NCBI GenBank assembly: GCA_016617785.1
Contig: JADILM010000001.1
Span: 3,224,001 to 3,288,000, forward strand
DNA length: 64,000 bases
Direction of reading: 5' to 3'
Source of the DNA: Sporobolomyces roseus
Taxonomy: Eukaryota > Basidiomycota > Microbotryomycetes > Sporidiobolales > Sporidiobolaceae
Shown here: positions 10,649-22,115 of the stretch, piece by piece
How the letters are laid out: each line of letters starts with the position of its first letter
How positions within the stretch are numbered: position 1 is the stretch's first letter
Notes under the pieces: generated by a model
Seen by the model: only the letters and a program-made list of their open reading frames with translations
Databases searched by the model: none
What the model was told of the DNA's origin: nothing
Made by a program: the position numbers and the translations under genes

Positions 10649-13600
10649 CTACTCCTTCATCTCGACGTCCTCTCCCTCTTTCGTCCCTTCCTCCTTCGTT
10701 TCCTCGACAACCTTTGCTTGCTCAGCAGCATCCGTGGCCATCGGACTCGCCTCTTTACTCGCCTCCTTGCTCACTTCCTCCTTGTCTCCAGCTCCAGCAA
10801 GCAAGTCGAGCTCATCCGTTCGCTTGTCCATCCAATCACTACATCTCATGACCCTATTGTCCCTAACTTCGACAGGAGTGAAAGAAGGGTTCTTGCGATG
10901 ACGAATGAGGACGTCCTCCGTTTCAGCGGCGAAGAAGAGCTTGTAGGATCGCATACAGATCTTCGATTGGAGTCCGGAGAGAGCGGTGAGACCCTTCGGC
11001 AAGGCACCGTCTCTTGGTCGAACGATGCGAATGTTGCTACAGGAATATAATGGAACAGAGTCAGCGACGGAATCGGAGAGAAGAAAAGCGAAGAGGAAAC
11101 TCACCGAGTGAGGAAAGGCGATTCGGGTACGGAGGCTAGTCCAGGTGTTCTATCGTGCTTGATGTAACCTTCGACATACTTCGCCCATTCCTTCTCCATA
11201 GCTGGAACATCTTCAGGTCCGACAGTATCTTTTCCGACGAGTTGGAACGAAAGAGCTTTCCTCGAGGGGACCCATTCGAGGCGGTAAAGGTTCTCGTCGA
11301 TTCCGAGGGCTGATTCGGCGTGTTGTCGATAAGCGAGCTGTTGACTGTGAGTCGAGCGTTCAGGATGAGCATGATCTTGTCGAAGGAGGTTGAGGAGTTC
11401 TTTCGTTTTAGGATCGGCGAGGGCAGCTTGAACCTGTTTGATGATGCTGGTGACGAGTTTGTCGACGGTGAAGAGCATGTAACCTTGACTGGCGAGAATC
11501 CGTCGAATCGAATCTTCGAAAGCGGGTTGATCGAGTTCTCCTTCGAAGAACTTTTCGCAGAGTGCGAGGGCTCGTTGATAGTAGTATTCGGCAGTAGCGG
11601 TCCATCGTTCACCGTTGGCGGGAGCGAGAGATAGGGAAAGGGAGAGAGAGGGAACGTTCGAGGTGGTGATAGATTGTGGAGGTGGAGGGAGGGCGAGGGA
11701 AACAGCAGAGTTGCGAAGGAGGGTGAGTCGATGATAGAGAACCTAAAGGAAGAATCGCGTCAGCTCAATCGTATACCAACAGATGATGGTACCAGACGTA
11801 CTTGGAAGAAGCGAATAAGAGCGTAAAGAGTCGAGTTGGCAAACATGTTCCAAGTCTTTCGTTCTTCGAGAGCGGGAGGCTTGTTTTCGAGAGGACGTCC
11901 AGCGTCAGCTAATCCAACGGCTCCATTCTGGCGCGAGTCGAGTGGTGTTGCAAAGCTGTTCGAGTCGATGATGGGAGATGCTTCGCCAGTTTCACCTCCT
12001 GCGACCGATGTATCGACTGATCCTTCTCGGCTCATCGCTTCTCCTCCACCTTCGTAGCCTTCCGGACCTGGAGTCGTGTCGTTCATGACGCTATCCGTCT
12101 CGCCTCCAGTTCCCGAAGGAGCTGGACTGTTCCCCCTCGAACTTGGTGCCGAGTTTCCTCCATTCGCTCCAACTCTTGCTCGACTTCGCTTCTCGGTTGG
12201 TACCGTCTTTCTCAAAGCTTTCTTCCTCAAATCTCCTCCCTTCTTCGCCTTTCTCCCAGCTCCAGCAGATGATGCTAGTGCAGCTTCGACTGCCTCGTCG
12301 AGGGATTGAGTACCGAGCGCACCTCCAGCTTCACTTGCGCTGTCGAAATTCGATTCCATGTCTTCGGCATCATTCGTTCCGGCCAGTAGCTCAGCTGAAA
12401 ACTCTTCAGGAGAGATGGCGAAGGAGAGGGCGAGAATGTCGCGAAGAGCCGCATCGACTCGAGGTTTTTCGGCGAAAGTGACAAGGTGGGATCGATCGAG
12501 GTAGGAGAAGACGAGCCGAGCGGCATCGTAGAGTGCTCTTCGATCCGATACGTCGTAGGTGAGTTGGAAACGATGTGCAGGTTGAGGTCGAGGGTCGATC
12601 GTTGCTCGCTGGTTTTGTTCCCGTTTGAGAGATTCGATTTCCGAGACGAGCGCTTTCGAAGTGAGGAATCGTTTGTCGTTTGCTTTGAGTGCGATACCTT
12701 GATGATCGAGAGCTTTCCAGAAGTTTTTGGCGTCCTGTGAACGCGACTCGTCAGCTTCGCAAACGAAGGAGATTTTGAGGAAGAGCAAGTTACCGATTCT
12801 CGCCAAACTCGATTCCATTCCCTGAGAGCTCGCTTCCATTCTTCGTCCTTCTGCTTCAACCTTGCCAGCACGATCGGCACAGCAACGCAAGGGTTCTCGT
12901 GTAACGCCTGAATAACCTCGAGTCCTTGTTCCTTCCCATAAACTCGTTTGAGGACCCTCTGATAAATACTCTTGTTTTGATTCCCCAATCCAGGTTTGAG
13001 TCGGAACACTGCTCGTTCCTCGGGGTCCATGACGGCGATTCGACTGGCGATGGGTTCGAGGAGAGTAATCGTGCGAAGATTGGCTTCGATATGGTAATCG
13101 TATTCGTGTCGTTCTTCCTCTGATCGGTGTAGTGCCTCCTCGTAAGGGTTCTTGCGGTTCGCGACGAATCCCTCGTCGGAAGCGAACGAAGGTTGAGAGA
13201 CTAGGTCAAGGGAGAGAGATGAGTAAGGTATTGTGAGATTGAGAGAAGCAGGTCTCGACTTACCCCATTCATCGTTCAATACTTCCCAACAGAGAGCGTC
13301 CCGACCAGAACAGCTCAAAGAGATCTCCTGTAAGACGAACGAGGACCTCGACTCGTTAGCGAGACCGCCTAGATGAGAGAGTCCACAGGCAAGATTCGAC
13401 TCACCTCTTTCGGTAATTTCCGATACGAAGGACCATAAGTTTTCCAATCTTTCCCAGCATCGAGCTTACTCTTCCTCCAACCTTCACCATCCGGTCTCGG
13501 TACATTCTCGACAACTCTCTTCCCATCAACCACCTCGATTCGATGACCTGGATCTCCGACCGCTTCCCCTTCAGTCCAACCAACCAATTCTCTGAACTCC

Positions 13601-15620
13601 TCCCATAATTTCTCATCCTGGTTCAAGAACAACCAAGCTCTCGCGACGAGTGCCGTAAGATCGATCAATTCTTGAGTGTAGAGATTAACTAGTTTGAGGA
13701 ATTCGAAATAAACTGCTTGATCCTTGGTGTGAGCTTTCACTCGTTGGAAGAATGCGAGATCGGGTGCGGAAGCGACTGGTTTCGGTGCGAGAAGAGGTTG
13801 AGGAGGAGGGGCAGCGATAGGTGCATCGGGGTAACCGTATTGTTGTTGTTGAAGATGATGATGAGCGGGGTGTTGTCCTCCTCCATAAGTAGCGGAAGGT
13901 TGAACGGCGGCAGTGGTAGAAGGATGTTGTTGATGAGGTGCTACACCTCCGTAATAAGCTTGAGCTTGAGCATGATGAATCGCTGCTGATGAATAACCGT
14001 CTCCTCCTCCGAGTGAAGGTGAATCCGAATGATACATAGAGTTCAAATCCGCTGGACTTTGACCCTTTCCACCTCTCCCCGAAGTCGACAAGTCTCGTGA
14101 AGGTCCTTCAGCCTTTCGTTTTCCTTTGCCAGGTCCACCCGTTGCTTTCTCCCCTCCTACTCCTCCGACTCCAGGTTTCGTTCCAGTCTTCGCTCGTTTC
14201 GACGCTGTAGAACCAGCATCCTTCGTTGGAGCGGGAGCGGCTCGTTTCGCGGTTCCTCGACCGTTCCCTCCTCCGTTCGCAGGTTGTTGCTGTTGAGTAA
14301 GCGAAGGAGCGGGAGAAGGTGCAGCAGCTTGTTGTTGTTGTTGTTGTTGTTGACCTGAAGCAGAAGTATCGGGAAGGAACTGTTTGAATTCATCTAGAAG
14401 ATCGGGGGCGGCAGCGAAGAGAGTCGTAACTTGAGAGTAAACCTATCGAGGTCAAGTGAAATGAGCCAAAAAATTGCGAAGAAGGAAGAGAAGAAATTCG
14501 ATTCAACATACCTCTTGAATCGCCTTTCCTTCTTTCTGATAAGTTTGTAAGATCTCCAAGAATGCTTTGTAGGTATCGGGTTCTTTCAAGAATCGATTCT
14601 TGATCTTGTTGACATAGTTGATGGCATGATTGAATTCCATTGGTGGTCGAGCATCTACACTCGCGCCGGGAGTGGCAGCTTGAGGGGTCGTAGCTGAGGC
14701 TGGAGGGGCAGAGGGAGCAGGTGCGGCGATTCCTCCGAGAGCGGCGGAGGCAGAGGAGGAAGAAGCCATTTGCGAAGAGAGGAGGGAAGCTGCTCCTGGA
14801 GTTGCAATCGGGGTAGCAGACGCTGAAGATTGCATCGACGAAGCGGTTGGAGCTGGAGGGAGGTTTTGGATGTTAAGATTCGAAGAAGCGGGATTCGAAG
14901 TTTGAGGAGTAGCGGTTTCTTGTTTGACTGATAGGATGTCGTTTGAAGCAGGAGGGGGAGCAGGGGAAGGTTCGACAGATTGACCGGTCACTTGAGTACG
15001 AGTCGTCATTCCCATAGGAGTCGTGACTGTAATCGTTGTGATTCCCTTTTCTCCCGCTGACCCAGCTCCACCAGATTGATCTATCGAACATTCAATCCGG
15101 TAACCTGGAGGGAGGAAAGTGTTGAAGCCTTGAATGAGTGCAGGATGTCCTCGGAAGAGAGTCGAGACCTGTCAAGTCAGAGTTCGAGTGGTCAACAGGG
15201 GGGAAAGACCGTCGAGGGAACTGAAAACCCTACTCGATCGATAACGCCAGGAGTGTCGATTCCTTGAGATTTGAACTCTTTCATGATCCTATGAGCACGT
15301 CAATCATGAGTGAGCGCTACATTGAGGAGAAGAAGTTGAAGCAAGTTGAGCGCACGTCAAAAACCGATCATAGACTACGACAAACAGGAACAACAAAGTC
15401 AGTAACTGTGAGCTTTCAAGTGAGGTAGTTAGGACTCACCTTCAGTCTGTTCATGGAAAGTAACCTTTACTCTATCGAGGTAGCTGTTGTTATGCGGAAG
15501 AGGGAAAGGAAGCGGGAAATAGGTCAACAAGAGTGGAGTGTTTTAGCGAAGGAGAGTGAGGGTAGCTTGCCTGAGTGCATCCCTGACATTGAGGTTTGAT
15601 TTCTGTTCTGCCGTCGCCAT
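10649..15620 (-). CDS. SIN3: SIN3 transcriptional corepressor
   Basis: Encodes the scaffold of the Sin3/Rpd3 histone deacetylase complex in the nucleus. Domains in order from the start at 15620: PAH1 (about 15160-15620, [20 protein letters not shown], then [17 protein letters not shown], then LFRGHPALI and [12 protein letters not shown]), PAH2 (about 14500-14640, [15 protein letters not shown] and [13 protein letters not shown]), PAH3 (about 13560-13770, [20 protein letters not shown] and [10 protein letters not shown]), the histone deacetylase interaction region (about 12760-13360, [36 protein letters not shown]) and the C-terminal Sin3 region (about 10900-11900, [15 protein letters not shown]). 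Low-complexity Gln/Ala/Pro linkers separate the PAH domains. The first intron (15484-15570) uses a GC donor. It is head to head with the pyrophosphatase gene. The stop TAG is at 10649-10651 after an acidic, Glu-rich tail. Confidence 0.93.
14331..14352 (-). repeat. CAA trinucleotide repeat encoding poly-Gln in SIN3
   Basis: The plus strand shows an uninterrupted GTT run, which reads as about seven CAA (Gln) codons in the SIN3 linker between PAH2 and PAH3. It is a candidate length-variable tract. Confidence 0.85.
15484..15570 (-). other. GC-AG intron (SIN3 intron 1)
   Basis: The 50-base first exon ends CTCAG and is followed by GCAAGC rather than GT. The acceptor is CAG before CTACCTCGAT. Only this splice yields the conserved PAH1 motif ALSYLDRV; the nearest GT (AATGTCAGG) would break the frame. 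Confidence 0.75.
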
Positions 15621-15940
15621 GATGAGCGACGCAGTGTGTTGCTCAAGTTCCGATGAAAGCGAGGAGGAGAAGTCTATTTTCGAGAGCTGAGTGAATGCAG
15701 TACTTGCGAGTCGACAGATGCACTACGAGGGTAATTCGAGGAGTGAGAGAGTAAGTAGCGAGAAGAAGGAGAAGGGCGAGAGAGGTCGGCGGAAACGAGG
15801 CCGTCTTGAACTTTGTGAAAATGAAAGAAGTTCGAGAAAGAGAGAGAGAGAGAGTCTCTCCCTCACCCGAGTTCACACTGGCGAGCACGGCGGCAAGAAG
15901 ACTATCACAGCAGTCTAGACTATTATCGACAGTATCCAAC
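15621..15940. promoter_or_regulatory. Divergent intergenic region, SIN3 / IPP1
   Basis: 320 bases between the SIN3 start (minus strand) and the pyrophosphatase start (plus strand). It contains an AG-rich tract (about 15838-15854) but no element I can name. Confidence 0.5.
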
Positions 15941-17228
15941 ATGGCTTCCCAATACTCCGTTCGTAAGTTGATACTTCTCTCACTCCCCTTCGAACTTGCA
16001 ACTCACCTTCTCTCCTTACAATTGTACAGGTCAACACGGTGCACAAAACACTCTTGGTAAGCTCGCATAGGAACTGTTTATGCGCTTGTCCTGTTCGCTT
16101 CGTCTCATTCTCGAAGAAAGTCAACTGACGTGCTTTCCCCTTCTTCAACTCTCTTCCTCTCTCTCTGCTGCCCTACCATCGATTGCTCGGACTTCTAAAT
16201 TGTACAGAGTACCGTGCATTCGTCGAGAAGGATGGCAAAGTCGTTTCACCTTTCCACGACATTCCCCTCTTCGCCAACGAGCAACGAACCGTCTTGAACA
16301 TGATCGTCGAGATCCCTCGTTGGTCCAACGCCAAACTCGAAATCTCGAAAGAAGAACAATTCAACCCGATCCTCCAAGATACCAAGAAGGGTAAACTTCG
16401 TTTCGTACGAAACTGTTTCCCTCACAAAGGTTACATCTGGAACTACGGAGCGTTCCCTCAAACTTGGGAGGACCCTTCTCACACTCACCCCGAAACCAAG
16501 GCTCTCGGTGATGACGACCCTCTCGACGTTTGCGAAATTGGAGAGGCAGTTGGTTACACTGGTCAAGTTAAGCAAGTAAAGATCCTCGGTATTATGGCTC
16601 TCCTCGATGAGGGTGAGACCGACTGGAAGGTCCTCGTCGTCGACGTCAACGACCCTCTCGCTGCCAAGCTCAACGACATCGAGGATGTCGAACGTCACCT
16701 TCCTGGTCTCATCCGTGCAACCAATGAATGGTTCCGGTACGTTCTCCTTTCCACTCTCGCTTCCTGAAGTCGTGACTGACAGTTGTATGCTGACAGCATC
16801 TACAAAATCCCTGATGGAAAGCCCGAGAACCAAGTGAGTTCCCATGTTCTTGAAATTCGCCGACGAGGCAAAATGATCGATGTTGATTCCCTCTCTCGTG
16901 AATCTCTCCTTAGTTCGCCTTCTCCGGTGAGGCCAAGAACCGCAAGTACGCTACCGAGATTGTTCACGAGTGCCACGAAGCCTGGAAGCGATTGATCACT
17001 GGACAATCCAAGCCCGGTAAAATCGACATGTACGCTCTCCCTTCTCCTTGATACCCCTCCCAATCCATCGAGCTGATTTGTAGAGTGTGATGTAGCTCCA
17101 ACACTTCGGTCGAGGGATCCGCCAACCGTGTCGACTCTTCCTCGGTTGGACCTGATTCTAGGCAACAAGCCGCTCCTATCGATTCTTCCATCGACAAGAC
17201 CTTCTTCATCTCTGGACACGCCGTCTAA
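15941..17228 (+). CDS. IPP1: Soluble inorganic pyrophosphatase
   Basis: Family I inorganic pyrophosphatase, which hydrolyses PPi to two phosphates in the cytosol and pulls biosynthetic reactions forward. The first three exons are short ([16 protein letters not shown], then [11 protein letters not shown]). The core shows [40 protein letters not shown], the Mg-binding signature [11 protein letters not shown], and [11 protein letters not shown]. The C-terminal part continues [34 protein letters not shown] and ends FFISGHAV at the TAA 17226-17228. Length and order match yeast Ipp1. All metal and phosphate ligands that I can place in this signature are intact. It is a constitutive housekeeping gene in other fungi. 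It shares its upstream region with SIN3. Confidence 0.95.
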
Positions 17229-17685
17229 ATTCGGTGATTCTGTCAATCTGGATACAAAGAGTGGAGGGGAGAAAGGAGTTTTATTCGTAAAAAGGAAAGG
17301 GGAGAAATATGAAAAGTACAGGGCATTTGTCGTTATCCGAGTGGGGTCTTCCAATCGCTCTCGTGTGTCACTCTGCGTCTTTCGAGAGAACAGTGACAGC
17401 ACCGCGGCAGGGAGGAAGCGCAAGGTTAGCGAGGGAGTGCGAAAAGGGGAACTTTTTTGCGATCCCTTCGACTGTTTCGAGCAAAAGTGGCGAATGATAG
17501 ACAATCGACCGTTGCCTTCTCGTTACTGCTTTGTTTGACGAAAGCGCAAGTTACGAAGTTTGCGAAAGAGATCGATCCCTCAACCAACAATTGAAGCTCC
17601 TCTCTCTCTCTTTCTTTTCCCCCTCATCCGATGTCGACCTGAGTTTGTCTCGCCTTTCCTCTTCCCTTACTCAATTCATGTACTC
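17229..17685. other. Intergenic spacer
   Basis: 457 bases holding the IPP1 3' UTR and the promoter of the next gene. An open frame reaches back to 17560 but has no ATG before 17686. Nothing else was seen. Confidence 0.45.
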
Positions 17686-19696
17686 ATGAGTATCTATACA
17701 GTGTCACGACCACCGGAAGTACGCGCTCGTAAAGTGCTAGGCAGTTCAACGAGTTCATCAAACAACGTTCGCTCACCAACTCTAGCATCATCGAAACCAA
17801 TCAGAGCACGCGTAGACCTATCTTCACTAGCATCACCACCTACTTCACCTTCTCTCGGTACTGCGAATTGGACTCCGACTCAACCAGTTCGAGTTAAAGC
17901 GAAATCTACAATAGGAGGAACTGGAGGGATAAGGAGCGCACCTACTACACCTACAGTACAACAGAATGGTGCATTTAGATCTACTCCAACTGCGGGAGGG
18001 TATGTCAGGGCAGCTTTGAGTCCTCACACTCCAGCAACAACTTCGGGAGGAGGAGGAGGAACGAGAGCGATTTCACCTCAACAGAGGGCTCGTTCACCAG
18101 ATATAGCAACTGCGAGGGCTAGGACTACTCCAAAAGTAGCTACCCAACCGGCGAATGCAGATTTGAGAGGTCAAGGGGATCCATTCCCTTCTTCATCCAA
18201 CAATCCTTTACCAACTCCCATAACACATCTCCCTTCCTCCGTATCAGTTCGACGACTGCATTCACCTACTCTCAGACAATCGCAGCGACAAGAACGAGAA
18301 CGAGAATCCTACCTTTCGACTTCAACTTCGACAAACGCTTCTTCTACGTCTTCTTCTTCTGTCCTCCCTCCACTCTCGACTTCCCCGAGCAGTATCGCAT
18401 CTTCACCTCTCACATCACCGAACCTACATTCTCTCGACGACTCGACTGCTACCTCGACCCTTTCCCCTCCCTTATCTCACTCGAACACCGGTTTAGGGTT
18501 CTACGATCAATCCTCTCTCGGTCACAAAGCGGGATCATCGTCTCGTGGAGCAGGAGTGCGACGGACGAGTGGAGTGAGCAGTATCTCCTCAACTTCCGAC
18601 TGTCCACCTCCACCACATTCCAACGGAGGAGGACTCTTACCACCCTTCCCGAGTTACTCTTCACATTACCCCTCGACTGTCACTCCCGATTATCCCTCGT
18701 CCCTACCACAATCACCTTCAATCCTTTCCTCCTTCACCTCGACGAATCCACTTCGATCCCCTACACTCCCCTCTTCTTCCTCTTCGAGAACCCTCAAATC
18801 CTCTTCGATCTCCTCAGCTTCCACCTCTCGACCAGTCAGAACAAGGACAACGACTTCTTCCTCAACTGGATCAGTCTCGATTCCTTTCCCTACCTCAACC
18901 TTTTCGACCACCGCAGCAACCGTCGATTCACCCGTTTCGAGTAACAATTATGGACAACGAGCGAGAGTGGATCAAATGGATTGGTCGAACCCTCAATTCG
19001 AGGATAGGAGAGAATCGAGTGAGAGTCAGGACAGAGCAGGAGCAGGGTTGGCGAGTCCTGGACTGAAAGCAGGATTTGATCATTCGAACGCGATGGAGAG
19101 TTTGTTGAGGGAGAGTATAGAGAAAGAGATCGAGGCGAAAGTTAGTCGAAGGGTGAGTTCCGAACAACATTCCTTCACTCTCTGGACGCGCAGGCACTGA
19201 GTATAGCTTCCGAATCAACTCGCAGATAATGGATCTCGAGATTCGGACTTCTTCCTTACTGAGTATCAACGCTCAACTCGAACGACAGAAACTTAAACAA
19301 ACGTCAGAGATGAGGGAGCTACGGCGGAAACTACGAGAATCGTTAGGAGGTGGAGGAGGTCGTCAGCGGTTCGATCTCGATGAAATTCGTTCTTCGTCCT
19401 CTGGCGGCGAATTATCGGATGTAGATTATGACGATGAAGATGAGGATGGCGAGGTGCAACCGAGTTGGGAGGAATTGTTGAGGACGGACAAGAGTTTTGG
19501 ACAGGTTGCGAATCTGGTCGATGGGTTGTTGAAACGAGGGAAGAAGGCGGTTGAGTACAAGGTTGAAGAGAAATCTCAGGTGGGAAGAGTATTGAGTACA
19601 GTGGAGATGGAGGATCGGTTTGAGGAAGAACGGGAAGGAGGGGAGAGCGGGAGTGGGAGTGGGAACTCGAGCGAAGGGGAGGGGAGCGTCGAGTGA
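17686..19696 (+). CDS. Ser/Pro/Thr-rich disordered protein with C-terminal coiled coil
   Basis: Two exons, 17686-19152 and 19226-19696, with a GTGAGT donor and CAG acceptor. The N-terminal 490 or so residues are almost pure low complexity (Ser, Thr, Pro, short Gly runs), typical of a disordered regulatory or cortex/cytoskeleton protein. After residue 480 the sequence becomes charged; the exon 2 start IMDLEIRTSSLLSINAQLE leads into a heptad-like helix (RQKLKQTSEMRELRRKLRES). This short block resembles a conserved fungal coiled-coil segment I have seen only in uncharacterised proteins. The tail is acidic (DVDYDDEDEDGE) and ends in a Glu/Ser/Gly-rich stretch. The start at 17686 is the first ATG in the open frame. 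No enzymatic domain and no signal peptide are visible. Confidence 0.7.
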
Positions 19697-20248
19697 ATGA
19701 CTCGTCCTTGAGATGGCGTTGTTGCCGATACCCATATTGTTACTAGTCTCTTCTCGTTCGATGTATATACTACAGTACTCACCTCGCATGGCCTCTCCAT
19801 ACCCATCTTTTCGACTTTCTCACATCCCCTAATTTTTCTCAATTGTTTTCCTCTCTCTTGTTGATATTCTCATGTATGTCCAATTCTCCTACACGTCTCC
19901 TCTTGTCGATAATCGTGACTGACAATCGACTCGCGTTAACCTCCTAGCTGTGTTGTAATACTGCATGCAACTCTCCCTTTCTTTCGACACCTTGCGAAAG
20001 TTCCCTCTTTTCTTCAGCTTCGACGACCTCGCAGTCTCGCAATCCAATATTCGCTCCAGTCACGATCCTCAGTAGGCCAATTCGGAACACTCAGCTAGCT
20101 CGGAAGACTCGGATCTCGTTACGACAAATGGAATTCAGAGGTTGAATGTTCCAAATGATCCCTTCTCTCACCTTACTCTCACCTTCGACAGCCTGACGAC
20201 ACTTGACGGATACAAAGGGACGACACGCCGATCAGTTAGCCGAGGTTG
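19697..20248. other. Intergenic spacer
   Basis: 552 bases of 3' UTR and promoter between two co-oriented genes. T-rich and C-rich patches are present, but no gene, repeat or RNA gene was recognised. Confidence 0.45.
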
Positions 20249-21926
20249 ATGGCACCGATTATCCCTAGTATCACAGACATTGGAAAAGGATTGCTTTCGG
20301 GAGGTTTAACTTCAATCCGCCACGATCTCGGACTCGTCCGTCGTTACACCTTGGTCTGGTTCTGTATCGCTTGTTTCGATACTGTAAGTCCAACTTTGAG
20401 CTCATTGGGTGACGAGGAGAGTAGCCAGTGATTGAGTTGACTGATAATTCTTTTACCTTGCCTCTTCCCTCAGGTCGCTCTGTTCCCGCTCGAGTATCAT
20501 TATGTATGGAAAGCGAATTGGTCTCTCGCAAAGGTTTTGTTCTTAGTCAAGTGAGTTTCCCTCTTCCTGTATTGAGCCGGCTCTGCTTCCTCCTCTTCAC
20601 CTTCTCGCCTTTCCTCTCACCTTCTGTTCTCTTCTCGTCGCTTCCGAGGGTGTTCGATCTGATCAGATGTACGTCACTCTGCAGTCGATGGCTCGTATTG
20701 TTCCTCCAAGCAGCGATGCAGGTACTCGATCGAATCTACGTTCCTCCAGGTTCGTTTCCAGCTCTCCCTTCTCTCTATTGCCTGCTCGCGACGCTGAGCA
20801 ATCAGCTCGCTTGTAGACGTCTGCGATCGCTTGTTCTGGATTGGGAGTTCGACCGGAATCTTGACTAGCTTGTACGTTCCAACTTTTGCTACAAGAGTCT
20901 GCGATCCTTCGTTAAACCTTCGCTAGCTCATCTCGTTAAATCGTCTATTTCCTAGTGTCTGCTTCTGCATTCTCTCGATACGAGTTTATGCCCTCTACGA
21001 ACGCAGCGTGAAGATTCTCTCGGCGTGCGCTGAGCGATACACTCTCACTCCCTTCTGAGCACTGACTCCTCTGTAGCTCCACGCCAACAGTCTCATCGGT
21101 ATTGCGATCTGCTACGTTGGCTTGGTCGTCGGTTCAGCATCTCAGATTCAGCGTGAGTTCGGCTCGTTTCAAACCTATTTCTCTTCGCTCGCTGACGTAG
21201 TTCCCCTCGCTCTCCAGGTGTCGAGATGCCACCACGTATTGCTGCGATTCTTGGTCTGACTGGCTGCGGTACTCTCGGACATTCTCGTTTAGACTCTGCT
21301 CAGGCGATCACGATGTAAGCTCGAATCTCTCTTTCATTCAATTCCACGTTTCTCAGATCTGACTCTCCGAATCCATGGCTGAACGAAGATGGGGAACGTT
21401 CTTCGTTGCGGACGCGGTCATTCTCGCTCTCACGGTCTCTCGATCGATCCGAATTACTCGACAAGTTGGCAAGATTCCGATTGTTCATCGTCTTCGTCAA
21501 GATGGAGCGATCTACTATCTCATCGCTACTGGCGTTAATGCGGTCAGTGTCGCTATCATCATTCGTGCGCTTCCGATCTTCGTCTTCGAGTGGCATTCTT
21601 CCCTGAGCTGACTTTTCGTCTTCTTTCCTCCTCTTCATCAATCTCTCGCATCCCAAAACACCGATGCTCTTCTTGCCTCTCTCGCATCATCATCATGAAT
21701 TTAAATCTCGACAGAGAGCTCCTATCCTCGCCTCAAAGCTTTGAACAATGGTGCAAGCATCGTTTTGACGAGTTTGATGGCATCTCGTCTAGTCCTCTCG
21801 CTCCATTCTCGAACTTCCGGTACTCCCCTCATCTCTGGCACGTCACCTCGAAGCTGGAGTCGCTCTCGTCGTATGCCTGTAGTCGGAGGGGGAGAAATGG
21901 AATTGTCCGAGCAGAGGAATCGATAG
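20249..21926 (+). CDS. DUF6533-like multi-pass membrane protein, copy 1
   Basis: A gene of about eight exons encoding a polytopic membrane protein. Diagnostic pieces are FDTVALFPLEYHYVWKANW at the first helix, then VLFLVNRWLVLFLQAAMQV, CILSIRVYALYERSVKIL, LIGIAICYVGLVVGSAS, the charged loop RSIRITRQVGK, and the final helix SIVLTSLMASRLVLSLHSR before a cytosolic tail ending EQRNR. This order (W/Y-rich first loop, RVYALY, and a last helix ending SRLVL) is what I know from basidiomycete DUF6533 proteins, large families of unknown function with receptor-like topology. The exon before the last helix is spliced over a 148-base intron (about 21567-21714), inferred from phase. The start at 20249 is an ATG. 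A paralog lies on the other strand at 50008-51376 with the same intron phases. Confidence 0.65.
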
Positions 21927-22115
21927 GATGCTGTTTCGTTCGTACTTCTCCCCCTCGCATTGATCACTTTACGTCACGACATCACTTGCATTGCTACACT
22001 TGCTTTTTCCCTCGAACCGGTAACAGACATCTCCGCGCTTTGCTTTCGGAGTTGAGCAGTTAGGGATCAGCGTCTCCTTCCTCCCCTTCTTCTTACCTCT
22101 ACACTCTCGCGAATC

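Noticed and set aside
16246..16845. 199-codon antisense open frame
   Set aside because: It mirrors the pyrophosphatase exon; codon bias of the real gene keeps the antisense frame open.
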